From: Nitrosospira sp. | Lineage (GTDB): Bacteria; Pseudomonadota; Gammaproteobacteria; Burkholderiales; Nitrosomonadaceae | Assembly: GCA_013821425.1 (NCBI GenBank) | Contig: JACDGV010000011.1 | Span: 1 to 64,000 of the forward strand | Reading direction: 5' to 3' | Length of the DNA stretch: 64,000 nt | In this document: positions 8,543-17,934 of the stretch, piece by piece | Layout: every line of letters begins with the position of its first letter | Numbering within the stretch: the stretch's first letter is position 1 | The notes under the pieces: generated by a model | Databases searched by the model: none | Seen by the model: only the letters and a program-made list of their open reading frames with translations | Told to the model about the DNA's origin: nothing | Position numbers and translations under genes: made by a program

Positions 8543-9925
8543 ATGCTCAGAATCCATAACTCGCTCGCCAGGGAAAAGCAGGACTTTGCTCCCCTTATTC
8601 CCGGAAAGGTGAAAATATATGTCTGTGGCATGACTGTCTATGATTATTGCCATCTTGGCCACGCCCGTATGATGGTGGTTTTCGACATGGTGCAGCGATG
8701 GTTTCGGACAAGCGGTTTCGATGTCACTTATGTTCGCAATATAACCGATATCGACGACAAAATTATCAGGCGTGCGCAAGAAAATAGCGAGCCCATCGAA
8801 ACACTGACGGCCCGCTTCATCCAGGCGATGGAGGAAGATGCTGCCGCGCTTGGCGTAGAGCCGCTTTCATGCGAGCCGCGAGCCACGCATCACGTGGAGA
8901 ATATGGTTGCCATGATCCGGGTGCTGGTAGAAAAAAAATTTGCCTATGCCGCATCCAACGGCGACGTGTATTTTGCAGTCCACAGCTTTCCGGGCTACGG
9001 AAAACTTTCCGGCAAATCGCTCGAGGATTTGCGTGCAGGGGAGCGAGTGACCATCGATCCCTATAAAAAAGATCCGCTGGATTTTGTGTTATGGAAGGCG
9101 GCGAAACCGGGTGAACCCCGATGGGACTCGCCTTGGGGAAAGGGCCGCCCCGGCTGGCATATCGAGTGCTCGGCGATGAGCGAGCATTATCTGGGCGATC
9201 ATTTCGATATACATGGCGGTGGACAGGACTTGCAGTTTCCGCATCATGAAAACGAGATTGCGCAAAGCGAAGGGGCGCATGGCCATCCCTTCGTCAATTA
9301 TTGGATGCATAACGGCTTCGTGCGCGTCAATGACGAAAAGATGTCGAAGTCACTGGGTAATTTTTTTACCGTGCGCGACATTCTTGGCCGTTACCAGCCC
9401 GAAGTGGTGCGCTTTTTCATCCTGCGCGCGCATTACCGCAGCCCGCTCAATTATTCGGATCAGCACCTGGAAGATGCCAAACGTGCGCTGGACCGGCTTT
9501 ACACCGCGCTAAGGGGCCGTGAAGCCCCCGGAGCGTCTGCGGAGATAGACTGGGATGAGCTTCATGCCACTCGTTTCAGGGAAGCCATGAATGATGATTT
9601 CAACACTTCCGATGCCGTCGCAGTGCTGTTTGACCTTGCAAATGAGGCGAACAGGACCGCATCGTCAAAGGATATCGCTTCAATGAAAGCGCTGGGGAGG
9701 GTTCTGGGATTGTTGCAGCAGGATCCGCAGGAATATTTTCAGGACCCTCGGGGTGAGGGAGTGGCAGCCTTCACGCAGGAACGCATTGAGCAGATGATCC
9801 AGCGGCGTCTCATTGCCCGCACAAATAGAAATTACAGTGAAGCAGACGGCATCCGCAAGGAGTTGCTGGATGCCGGCGTTATTCTTGAGGATAGCGCCAC
9901 TGGCACCGCTTGGCGGCGGGGGTAG
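8543..9925 (+). CDS. cysS: Cysteinyl-tRNA synthetase
   Basis: 460 residues, the usual family length, from the ATG at 8543; the open frame extends further upstream into the TPR gene, but that part does not resemble CysRS. Class I signatures: HLGH at 37-40 (HIGH motif), KMSKS at 266-270, and zinc ligands including Cys28 (VCGMTVYD), the Cys in WHIECSAM and the His residues in FPHHENE. It charges tRNA-Cys in the cytoplasm. The C-terminal anticodon-binding region is intact. A good phylogenetic marker for placing the organism. Confidence 0.97.
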   Translation: MLRIHNSLAREKQDFAPLIPGKVKIYVCGMTVYDYCHLGHARMMVVFDMVQRWFRTSGFDVTYVRNITDIDDKIIRRAQENSEPIETLTARFIQAMEEDAAALGVEPLSCEPRATHHVENMVAMIRVLVEKKFAYAASNGDVYFAVHSFPGYGKLSGKSLEDLRAGERVTIDPYKKDPLDFVLWKAAKPGEPRWDSPWGKGRPGWHIECSAMSEHYLGDHFDIHGGGQDLQFPHHENEIAQSEGAHGHPFVNYWMHNGFVRVNDEKMSKSLGNFFTVRDILGRYQPEVVRFFILRAHYRSPLNYSDQHLEDAKRALDRLYTALRGREAPGASAEIDWDELHATRFREAMNDDFNTSDAVAVLFDLANEANRTASSKDIASMKALGRVLGLLQQDPQEYFQDPRGEGVAAFTQERIEQMIQRRLIARTNRNYSEADGIRKELLDAGVILEDSATGTAWRRG

Positions 9926-10347
9926 GCGTTTGCGCCACGGGAGATTATGAGCCGGATCAAGGGGTGCGCATCGAGCAGGCTGTTCCTCACTGAAGAAGAG
10001 GCATGGGGGAAAATATTTCTGGCGAGGGGTTACTTTGTGCCATGGTCAGGTAAATAACAGAAGAGATGACCAACCGGCTTTGGAGTGCCACTTGCGCCGA
10101 GACTACACCCTGATTTTCAAGATGGAACCCGATTAGCCTGCGTTGCTCAGACGCCGTGTATGCGGACTTCAGTGCGCGATCCTCAACCCACCGCTAACCC
10201 ACTGCTAACCCGCCGGTTGTTAGCCGATGATGGTTGAGTTGGGGCTAACGACACTTGAAAGCTCGGGCTGGGATTATGCCGAGCAAGCACTGTAAAAGCC
10301 GATATTCAAGCCCATCGAAGTGGGTTACTGTTCCGGTCTCCATGCTT
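9926..10347. other. Intergenic stretch without a recognisable gene
   Basis: About 420 bases after cysS. No convincing coding frame was seen. Around 10190-10255 there is an irregular cluster of GCTAACCC/GTTAGCC elements in both orientations (AACCCACCGCTAACCCACTGCTAACCC-type), a local repeat of unknown meaning. Confidence 0.5.
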
Positions 10348-10620
10348 TTATTGTGGATCTTTCCTGCTTCGGTTCGCGGAAAAAAAAATTCTTTTCTCCT
10401 CACCCGTGTCCCGAAAATCGATGAGCCCCTCGTGGACAAGATCATCCAAAGCTTTCTGTATCGCGTCTTTTGTAGTTTTATAACGCTGACTACAAAGCCA
10501 CCATTCCAGTATTCCATCCACTGTATCGGCGGCGGCGGGATGAGCCCGCAGGTACTCGATAATTTCTTCTCTGGGATCTTGCGGGGTGAAATCTGGAACC
10601 GTATCACGGTCTGAAACCAT
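10348..10620 (-). CDS. Small hypothetical protein, possibly winged-helix
   Basis: 90 residues. The sequence has protein-like composition and a helix-rich pattern: EEIIEYLRAHPAAADTVDGI, a WWL segment, then DAIQKALDDLVHEGLIDFRD followed by a basic, hydrophobic hairpin (KRIFF). The order helix, helix, helix, beta-hairpin resembles small winged-helix DNA-binding or dissociation-control domains, but no family can be named. Overlapping frames on the other strand look like shadows. Confidence 0.55.
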   Translation of the reverse strand: MVSDRDTVPDFTPQDPREEIIEYLRAHPAAADTVDGILEWWLCSQRYKTTKDAIQKALDDLVHEGLIDFRDTGEEKRIFFSANRSRKDPQ

Positions 10621-10873
10621 CTTTGCTTAGGTCCGGTTAAAAAGTAGGTCAGGGAGTCAGTTACCCGGAGCTGATGTAATCTCCAGCTAAACTCGACTGG
10701 ATAGATTATAAGCAAGATTTATGCCATTCTTTAATTGATTAGAAAAACCCGGACAGTAAGTACGGGTTGGATGCTTGTACATGTCCAGGATTTCTCTTAC
10801 CGTTCAACTAGAAAATCATGTGAGTTGGGGGAGAATAACTGGGGGAGAAATAACCCATAGTGGGTTGGAATAA

Positions 10874-11944
10874 TCACATGTCGCGGCCAGTAATGCCGTG
10901 TTTCTTTAGAAGCTTTCCAAGGGCTCGTCTTTCCTTTCCGGCCAGTCGGGCTGCTTGGCTGACATTACCTCGAGCCCGCTCCATTAATTGGCTGAGATAC
11001 TGACGTTCGAACTGTTCCAGCACAGCAGATTTTGCGGACGAGTAGGTTCGGTTCCCAAATTCGCCCAAAGGCCCTTCAGTTGTGGGCAGGCACCCACTGG
11101 CGCAAACAGGAGAAGCAAGGCGAAGTGTCGCATCGTCGCACATTACCGTTTCTCTATAGACAAGCCCCTCCAGCTCCCGCACGTTGCCCGGCCATGCGTA
11201 GCTTCGGAACCAACTACAACTGCCCCGATCAATTTCTTGCGGGTTGGACGGGAATTGCGCCTTGCAGCGAGCGAAGAAAAAGTTCGCCAATAGCATTGCG
11301 TCGTTTTCCCGGTCACGAAGGGGCGGTAATTTCATGCCAAGAATTCGGAGCCGGTATAATAAGTCGCAGCGAAAGGCTCGGGATGCAACAAGATCATCCA
11401 CAAGGCCATTTGTGGCGGCAATCACTCTTACATCAACTTTCCTTTCCACGCGAGCGCCAATTGGGCGATAGCTGCCATCCTGAAGGAAGCGTAACAATGC
11501 CACCTGTGCTCTGGGTGTAAGCGAGTCAACCTCATCGAGAAATAGCGTGCCGCCAGCAGCCGTTTCCACGAGCCCGGGCTGGTCGGTCCGGGCATCGGTA
11601 AATGCGCCTTTCACGTGACCAAACAGCTCGCTCTCGATCAGGTTATCCGGAAAAGCGCCACAGTTCAGTGGCACAAAAGCCTGTCCACGCCGTACACCAC
11701 GATAATGTATTGCACGGGCAACCATTTCTTTTCCCGTTCCCGTTTCTCCTTCCAAAAGAACGGGTGCGTTGACTTTGGAAAGTTTATCGACAAGAAGAAG
11801 CATTCGCTTGAATGCGGAAGAGTTTCCAAGCAGCGTAAAACTATCTGTCTCTCTGTCAAGGGCGGTGGCTGCATTTGGGGAAGTTACCCAGGGCCGCGGC
11901 TTGGCTTTGGACGGATCAAAGGTGTCGAGTTCCTGTTGATTCAT
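10874..11944 (-). CDS. Sigma-54-dependent transcriptional activator without a receiver domain
   Basis: 356 residues: a short N-terminus, a sigma-54 activator AAA+ domain, and a C-terminal Fis-type helix-turn-helix (about 320-356, GNVSQAARLAGKERR). Walker A GETGTGKE is at 66-73 and Walker B GTLFLDEVD at 132-140. The sigma-54 contact loop, normally GAFTGA, reads GAFTDA at 113-118; this substitution occurs in some functional activators but can weaken activation. With no receiver or GAF domain, activity is probably controlled by a partner protein or by expression level. It heads an island of eCIS-type genes on the same strand, and a candidate sigma-54 promoter precedes the eCIS train at 59.4 kb, so it is a likely eCIS regulator (inference). 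Confidence 0.9.
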   Translation of the reverse strand: MNQQELDTFDPSKAKPRPWVTSPNAATALDRETDSFTLLGNSSAFKRMLLLVDKLSKVNAPVLLEGETGTGKEMVARAIHYRGVRRGQAFVPLNCGAFPDNLIESELFGHVKGAFTDARTDQPGLVETAAGGTLFLDEVDSLTPRAQVALLRFLQDGSYRPIGARVERKVDVRVIAATNGLVDDLVASRAFRCDLLYRLRILGMKLPPLRDRENDAMLLANFFFARCKAQFPSNPQEIDRGSCSWFRSYAWPGNVRELEGLVYRETVMCDDATLRLASPVCASGCLPTTEGPLGEFGNRTYSSAKSAVLEQFERQYLSQLMERARGNVSQAARLAGKERRALGKLLKKHGITGRDM

Positions 11945-12137
11945 TTTTCTCCCTTGAAGCGATGTTCGGGAACCTTACTACTTATCTGATCAGCAGCCCT
12001 GGCTCCTCTTCATCTCCCATATCGAATAACGTATAGAAGACTTTAATAAGGACGAAGAAGAGAATGGAATGGGAATAAATTGCCGTCTGTTCGATAGCGT
12101 ACCAATCAAGAAGGAAGGCAGGAGCCATGACTCAACC

Positions 12138-12527
12138 TTAAGGGATGAGCTCGGTGAATTGTCCGGGCACGGTGACCTGGATGATGCCGCCCCACATACA
12201 GTTAAGCGTACAGGTGTTATCCAGCGACGGCTGATTACCAAGCAATACCGTTGTTGCCCCGGGCACCCATGGGCTGACGGTGACCGGGATGCAGGGCTGC
12301 GGTGTTAGCACGCCCAGCGCAGCGGAAGTTGCGGCAGCCACCGCTGGATTGGTTAGACTCATGCACATTGCGAATGGCATGACATTTACCATGGGTTTAT
12401 GATCCATGATTGTTGCGGCGGGCTGACTGCTCGTCATGACCCTATTCACGGGCAATACGGTGAGCTGACTGGGCGCTACGCCAAAACTGCATGTCAATAA
12501 AGCACCATTACATACATGTTGTGGCAT
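12138..12527 (-). CDS. DUF4280 (PAAR-like) spike-tip protein
   Basis: 129 residues starting MPQHVCNGALLTCSFGVAPS, the typical opening of DUF4280, a PAAR-like family whose members cap the spike of contractile injection systems and can carry effectors. Six Cys residues are spread along the protein (including CNG, TCSFG, LNCMWGG), typical of the family. It is preceded by GGAG. The main eCIS train at 32-59 kb has no PAAR gene, so this stand-alone gene may supply the tip. No extra toxin domain is attached. Confidence 0.85.
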   Translation of the reverse strand: MPQHVCNGALLTCSFGVAPSQLTVLPVNRVMTSSQPAATIMDHKPMVNVMPFAMCMSLTNPAVAAATSAALGVLTPQPCIPVTVSPWVPGATTVLLGNQPSLDNTCTLNCMWGGIIQVTVPGQFTELIP

Positions 12528-12641
12528 CTCAATTACTCCAATTCTGTTTGATAGGGGAAGGGCTCCCCATTCTGCAAACGGGACCTCGACATACGAAAAG
12601 GATGGCTGCTCAGTTTTATTTATTCTTTTTTTTTCGGTTCC

Positions 12642-13322
12642 CTATTCCCTAAATGAAACTGAAATGTTCTGAACTTTCAATATCCGGCTTTGAAGGCCAT
12701 TTTTGGTTTTCTCAACCCCACCGATCGAAAAAAGCACCTCTAGCTGATACATTCCTTGAAGGATGTCTTCAATTTTCCCGGTTTGCTGGTTTAAATATTT
12801 GGAGATTCCCAAGAAATAGCTTTGCTCGTCGCCATTCTTGAAAGTAAGAGTGGACGCGGCAACCTGCTCATGAATAGGCAGGGTTTCTCCATTTTTTTTA
12901 TTCCAAGAATATTAAAATTAAAATCAGTGTTTGCGCTGATCGGTCCCTGGCGATTAATCAAAGGGATTGGCGGTTTTCCTCCCTTAAGTTGCTGCGTCTT
13001 GTCGCTTCCGGTCAAAATATACTGTAAAGAGTAGAGCGGATTGTGAATTTCTATGCTATTGCCGGCGCCTTCATATTGCAAGCTGAGTTCGAAGTTAATC
13101 CCGCCATTTAATGGAGATTGTTTCTCCGCGATGGTTAGCATCGCCGAAAACGCAATAATATCCCCTAAACCATCAACTTTTTTTAATATCATAAAAATCC
13201 ATTATTTTTACGCTTGCGTTATTCATTTTTTGAGATTTGGCCTCATGGGGATCTTCCGCGGCGGCCGATTGAATTATTAGTAGCAAGAGCAGTAGCTTTA
13301 TTACCCGGAACGTTTTCTTCAT
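12642..13322 (-). pseudogene. Exported protein gene interrupted by two compensating frameshifts
   Basis: The frame from the ATG at 13322 encodes a clear signal peptide (MKKTFRVIKLLLLLLIIQSA) and stops at a TGA shortly after an A7 run near 13170-13180. Coding continues in another frame (VDGLGDIIAFSAMLTIAEKQ onward) until an A8 run at 12892-12899, after which the first frame resumes (KNGETLPIHEQVAASTLTFK to the TAG at 12642). Joined, these give about 226 residues of plausible, beta-rich exported protein with no family I recognise. The first break needs one A fewer, the second one A more. Possible causes: homopolymer sequencing errors, true decay, or slippage on A7/A8. It lies between the DUF4280 gene and a DUF4157 remnant. 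Confidence 0.7.
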
Positions 13323-13339
13323 CAGGCAAAGGTTAAGGA

Positions 13340-13765
13340 TTAAGGACAGAGCGGAGGGCAGGCAGGCCAGCCACTAGCCCTTGCGTGCCAGCAAATTCGC
13401 CTTCTCATCGGATCCACTATGGCATGTTCCTCCGTGTCCGTCGCGCCTCCTGCGGCATGATCAGCAGCAACCAGTACCAGTATCTGGGTAAGCCAATTAG
13501 CTTGAGCGGCGGTGAGAGCAGCAGTAAATGCGCGCCGAGTGTTAACTTGCGCTGAAGGCTGATTATTTTTCCTTGCGCAGTGAGGTGCCTGGTACGGATC
13601 AATTGGGGCACCCGGTGGTTGCCCAACGTGTGTTGCAGCTGGAGAATAGGCGAAGGGAGCCGGCCTTGAGAGGGGGGGTGCGGAAGACGGAAAGTCCGTC
13701 TTGCTCAGGACTCGACGTTGATTTGCTTTTTCTTGCGACCTTGCAATTCGTTGCTGAGACATCAT
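13340..13765 (-). pseudogene. Decayed DUF4157-type effector remnant
   Basis: Starts behind GGAGG with MMSQQRIARSQEKANQRR, like the start of the DUF4157 protein at 37983 (MSQQPKTESPEKAKQR). In a second frame (about 13500-13660) it reads LQHTLGNHRVPQLIRTRHLT followed by LQRKLTLGA, the shared leader of the DUF4157 proteins in this window. After that the sequence diverges, with no zinc motif HELTH and no downstream domains. At least one frameshift and a large deletion separate it from a working gene. Confidence 0.75.
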
Positions 13766-13845
13766 TGCACCTCCAATGGCACAATTTCTTTTAGTATCTC
13801 ACGACACACCTGTTCCCGTTTCGTCGCCCTTGTCATATGGATTTT

Positions 13846-15801
13846 CTAGCATCTTTCGCAGTTGCCCGGTTCCCCGAGCGATTTGCCGCTCGCGTAGTTT
13901 TTGCAGTTGTGACAGTGTGAAAATTTCTGGTTGTAGGCCTTGCCATCGCAATCCCGTCCAGACCAGCATCGGCGCTTGACAAGTATCTCGCCTTCTTCGC
14001 CTTCTTCGTCCGGGACAGCTGGCACCGGACGCTCTTGCCACGTCAAGCTGTATTGGGCGGCGGCGTGCGCCCAGTTGACGTCCCCATCTGTTCCCCAGAA
14101 TTCGTTTTCAATATCTGCTGCCAGCTCGATATAGGCGACCAGATAGACATCCACGCTCTTCCAGTCACTTCCCCCAGCTACGTCGTGATTGAAAGGCATT
14201 GACTCACTTAAGGTAGCCAATTCGCCTTCATCGGTTTTAGTAAGCGGAATGTTCACGTCAACTGTCGCGTCACCCACAGGGAGGGACACATCGACCTCGC
14301 CAATCGACGACTTTTTGGCCTCGCTCCGTCCGCCATCGTGAATGGGGGGGAAGAGAGATTTCTGTTTTGGCTCCAGGTCAGCTAACGTTCGCACAGCGAT
14401 GTTTCCCGCTATTGCCGCCCCGGCTTGGCCGTAGTGCAGATCATCGGCCTCAGCCCCGCCAAAGATGCTGGCACCACCCCTGAGGGTAAGCAAATTGTTA
14501 TCGGCTCCGGTATGGACGAACGTATATCGTGTATCACGGCGCATCACCAGATGGGCATTGCCGCCATAGATTTGCCAGAATCCCGCTTTCTGCCAGGCAC
14601 TGGCTTTGCCGTAAACACCGGTTGGGCCCGGGACTGCCATGGTGCTTCCATTTTCGCGTGTACGGTCTCCAATAATGGGTTTAGTATTCGATACGGTTTC
14701 CGTAAGCGCCCATGCTCTCTGGACAACCGGCGCGCCGGTTCGCCCAATGATGTTTGGACTGCCTAGCGAACGTTGCACCGAATTTCCGTCATTGCCGGAG
14801 CCTGTGCTTGGTTTAGCCTGGAGGCGTCCTGCCAAAGCTTGGTCTTCGTCTTTTTTATCCTTTCTCCCTTCGCACGCGGTACAGGCGCGGTGAATGGAAG
14901 GGCCGGCATGGCCTGAAGATGAGCTATTCAGCCTTTTCGCCTGCAACGGGGCGCTTCCCGTCTGCTGCACGACATGGGTGAGTTCGTGCGCGGTAAGGGC
15001 AAGATCGGTCGGGCTGCTGTCCGCCCCATAGTAGATATCGGAGCCATGGGTGAAGGCCTTGGCGCCCACATCGCGGTTCATCTGGATGGATTCGCTTCCC
15101 GTATGCATCCGGACATGACTGAATTCCATTCCAAACCGCGGCTCCATGTAGGCAAGCACCGGCTCCGGCAGGGGGCTGCCGCCGCCTTTGCTCCGGTCGA
15201 GCCGGGGTTCGACCTCATCGCCAGCCTCGAAGCTCTCCATCCCCGGCCCAGCATTTTTGGCCTGAATGGGTTTCTTCTCTTCTTCATCCATCTCCGGCTG
15301 CCGTTGCAGACCCATCTCTGTTCCTCCCCGCTTTGCCTGCACGGGTGCTTCCTGCTCTTCCGGCTCCTCGGTACTCTCCATCTGGCGCTGCGTAGCGGGT
15401 GTGGTCGAAAAGGGCGTGATCGAAGCGGAAAGGGGTGTGAGGGGCATCGTCTGGAGGGTCTTATCCTTGTCCTCGTCTTGGGAAGCCAATGATTCCGTTG
15501 CATTGGATGCAGTCGCGTCAGGCATGCTCATCACTTCTCCGGAGACACGGTCCGCTTCCTGCTCGTAGGCATTATTCGCGGCGCCGACCACAAGCTTGGG
15601 CTGAACCTTGGTCAGCCTGCCCTGGGGAGTGAGGCGCTTTGACTGGATCAACTGCGCAACACGCCGGTTGCCCAACGTTCGTTGCAGTTGGAGGAGGGGG
15701 GGAGGCAGGCTGGAGTTTCTTGGGGGAAAACGGGATACGGCAGGACGGGGAGCAGGAGTTAATACCCGCTCGGTCGAAGCTCTGAGAAATTGCTGGGCCA
15801 T
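13846..15801 (-). CDS. DUF4157-domain eCIS cargo protein with a Cys-rich C-terminus
   Basis: 651 residues from the ATG at 15801, chosen for its GGGGAGG ribosome-binding site. Order: leader with LQLQRTLGNRRVAQLIQ and YEQEADRV (about 30-100), acidic linker, DUF4157 domain (about 208-285) with the zincin motif HELTH at 272-276, a second linker with CTACEG, then an unrecognised domain (about 370-600). The last 40 residues carry six Cys in a C-x5-C ... C-x2-C ... C-x2-C pattern, probably a metal site. DUF4157 proteins are known associates of eCIS loci and are thought to be loaded cargo or its processing module. The Cys-rich tail occupies the usual toxin position, but no toxin family is recognised. 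No immunity gene is obvious. Confidence 0.85.
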   Translation of the reverse strand: MAQQFLRASTERVLTPAPRPAVSRFPPRNSSLPPPLLQLQRTLGNRRVAQLIQSKRLTPQGRLTKVQPKLVVGAANNAYEQEADRVSGEVMSMPDATASNATESLASQDEDKDKTLQTMPLTPLSASITPFSTTPATQRQMESTEEPEEQEAPVQAKRGGTEMGLQRQPEMDEEEKKPIQAKNAGPGMESFEAGDEVEPRLDRSKGGGSPLPEPVLAYMEPRFGMEFSHVRMHTGSESIQMNRDVGAKAFTHGSDIYYGADSSPTDLALTAHELTHVVQQTGSAPLQAKRLNSSSSGHAGPSIHRACTACEGRKDKKDEDQALAGRLQAKPSTGSGNDGNSVQRSLGSPNIIGRTGAPVVQRAWALTETVSNTKPIIGDRTRENGSTMAVPGPTGVYGKASAWQKAGFWQIYGGNAHLVMRRDTRYTFVHTGADNNLLTLRGGASIFGGAEADDLHYGQAGAAIAGNIAVRTLADLEPKQKSLFPPIHDGGRSEAKKSSIGEVDVSLPVGDATVDVNIPLTKTDEGELATLSESMPFNHDVAGGSDWKSVDVYLVAYIELAADIENEFWGTDGDVNWAHAAAQYSLTWQERPVPAVPDEEGEEGEILVKRRCWSGRDCDGKAYNQKFSHCHNCKNYASGKSLGEPGNCERC

Positions 15802-16130
15802 GATCAATCCTCCCCGACTTACTCGCGTTACCAAGCAGGCACGATAAAAATTCTACTCCCTTCTGGCCTTGCCATTACTCTTTTCTTACCCGCTCTTGCG
15901 GCCACCTACTCAATTATAGGCGTTAAAATTCCTGCATCAGTACATTTTAACCGGAGCGTTCCGTGGATTTCCGTTAATTTGACACTGAATTGAAAACCTC
16001 TCCTAAATATGAAGTGTGCGGGTAGCGTGCCGTTTGACTACCCGTTACCTTACTTCTAATGGCGCTAGGCAAACGACTTCAACCGCCGAACCACTGGATG
16101 TCTCTCGACGTAGCGTCAGGAAAAGCGGCG

Positions 16131-17456
16131 TCAAAAGCCTTTACTGATTTTTTCTTCCCATTCGGCTTGTTTCTTTTCGATAACCCCGTGCTTTGTTTCC
16201 TTGTCGTACTGGGCTTGATTTTTGCTCATCGATTTTCTGTGGGCAGCATACATCTTTTTTAGCTTCGCAAGTTCGCTCGCAAGTACGCTCTTTGCCTTTG
16301 CTTTTGCAGCCGCTTCGCCGCAGCCGTCAACCTCCGCAGGGAAGGTGCCCATGAGGTTTCGAAGATTGCTCTGGGCCTTTTGAGCCATAGCTTCGGTCAG
16401 GTCAAAGTGCGTCTGTTCGTGTTTTAGGAGATCGTCGCTGCTTGCTTGCAAAAGGTCTGCTGCACAGCTGTCAATAAACGTTGTGCTGCAGTCCCCGCGT
16501 TTTGCCACCGCAACCGACGCGCCACCGGAACTCGCTTCCCACTCCATCTTATCTTTTAATAGCTTTTCCAGTTCAGGGGCAAGGACAGTCTTGCACTCGG
16601 CTTTAGACTTGGCTGTGGCCGATTCCGCGTCGACGGTTTGTGAAACCTCGGTCTCTGCCATGGAAGAGGCGATGCAACCCGGCAACAAGATGCTCGTGCA
16701 TTCCTTGGCAGTATTAGCCTGAATTTCGGAATCGCCAATTTCAATGGTAAAGTTTGCATCTCCCCTTTTAAACGCTGCCTTGCATTCTGCAACAAGAGGA
16801 GTGCAGCGCATGGTGGCTTCCTTTTTGGTTTTATCGAATGTATTGTCACAACTTGCTCTGCTTTGAAAGACTGTCTTTTTGGCCTTCGCGATCTGCTTGT
16901 CGAAAGCTTTTTTTGCATTTGGGTGCCCATTCCTTCTCGCACTTTGCGCGTCTTGCTGCCTCGTCAGTCGTCCACGGCTTATGCCACGATTTATTCTGAT
17001 CCATGAACGACTTCACTTCTAATTTGCCGGAGTCGACGGTGATGTCGACAGTGAATCGGGTAGTTCCTTGCCTTTTACCCTGCAGGGTTCACCTGTATCG
17101 ACCGCTGCGTTTTTGGGTACCAAGGCGCAAAGTGCTGGATCTTCAAGATCCGAATAGGTTGCCGCCTCATATTTCGCTTTTTTAGGCACCTTGCCCTTGA
17201 AGTCCTCCCAGACGAGGGAGCCGTGAGGAATTTTATCGCGCTGAACAAAAGGGGTGATTACGCGTGCCCCTATCGCTTGAGGATTGGCTCGTGCAGGCAA
17301 ATCATCAGGATTTAGCGATATCCGCAGGCCATAGTGTTCCTGAAGGCATTGATCTGCTCGGTGCCCTACAGGTGCACTCGTGCTCACAGCCAACAGCATC
17401 CAGTTCTGTAATCTTCCCTCGCGCAGAAATGGCCCAACAGCAGATTGCGCATGCAT
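16131..17456 (-). pseudogene. DUF922-type zinc metalloprotease gene, multiply frameshifted
   Basis: Three frames join into one protein. The first contains SLVWEDFKGKVPKKAKYEAA, the usual opening of DUF922 domains, and breaks near 17065. The second reads TRFTVDITVDSGKLEVKSFM and breaks at an A7 run near 16911-16917. The third runs AFDKQIAKAKKTVFQ to the TAA at 16131 and holds the zinc motif HEQTHFD followed by the typical TEAMAQKAQ helix. DUF922 proteins are predicted secreted zinc proteases. Many Cys residues (about 12) in the last frame suggest disulfides. Its position beside the DUF4157 gene suggests a former or current cargo. Either the gene is dead or the assembly has two indels here. The exact start is unclear. 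Confidence 0.7.
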
Positions 17457-17934
17457 ATGTTCGAAATCCCATATTCAAGGCCAACGGCATTGAGCACCGG
17501 ACAATCTTGGCGAAAGTCTACTGCAACCGCTTATGTTCCGCGTTGGCGCTCTTCCCGCTAGGACAAGTCTGACCCACTGTGGGAAATTTTTTACCCACCC
17601 AAGATAAGAAATAAGAACCTGATTCTACATAATTAAACTGCTCCTGTTCCAGTATCGATGACTTTAAATGTATATTTCCACGCCCCCCGCTTACACTGTA
17701 TGGGAAATGTAACTCATTGATTCCCAAAGTTGTTATTTAATCCGAAACCGGCATGAATATTGCATTCGTGAAAGATCAAGATTGATATTGAGACCACGTT
17801 CGCGCTGCCTCTTACAATACAGAGCATAGATTTGGATAAGCTGGTTGAGTAGCGCAGAGCAACTCCTAGACGTGGAAGCCGAGGATTAAGTTATTTACCT
17901 CAAGAAACACTAGGCGACGCAAGGGATAACCGGT
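17457..17934. other. Intergenic stretch between the DUF922 remnant and tpsB
   Basis: About 480 bases. A 69-codon frame on the minus strand (17518-17727) has no recognisable features. The stretch probably holds the promoter of the divergent two-partner secretion operon, but I could not identify -35/-10 boxes with confidence. Confidence 0.4.

Noticed and set aside
10245-10715. 156-codon frame on the minus strand overlapping the small hypothetical gene
   Set aside because: Low-complexity, unusual residue make-up and overlap with a better frame at 10348-10620.
17518-17727. 69-codon frame before the two-partner secretion operon
   Set aside because: No ribosome-binding site, no family pattern, likely chance ORF in the promoter region.
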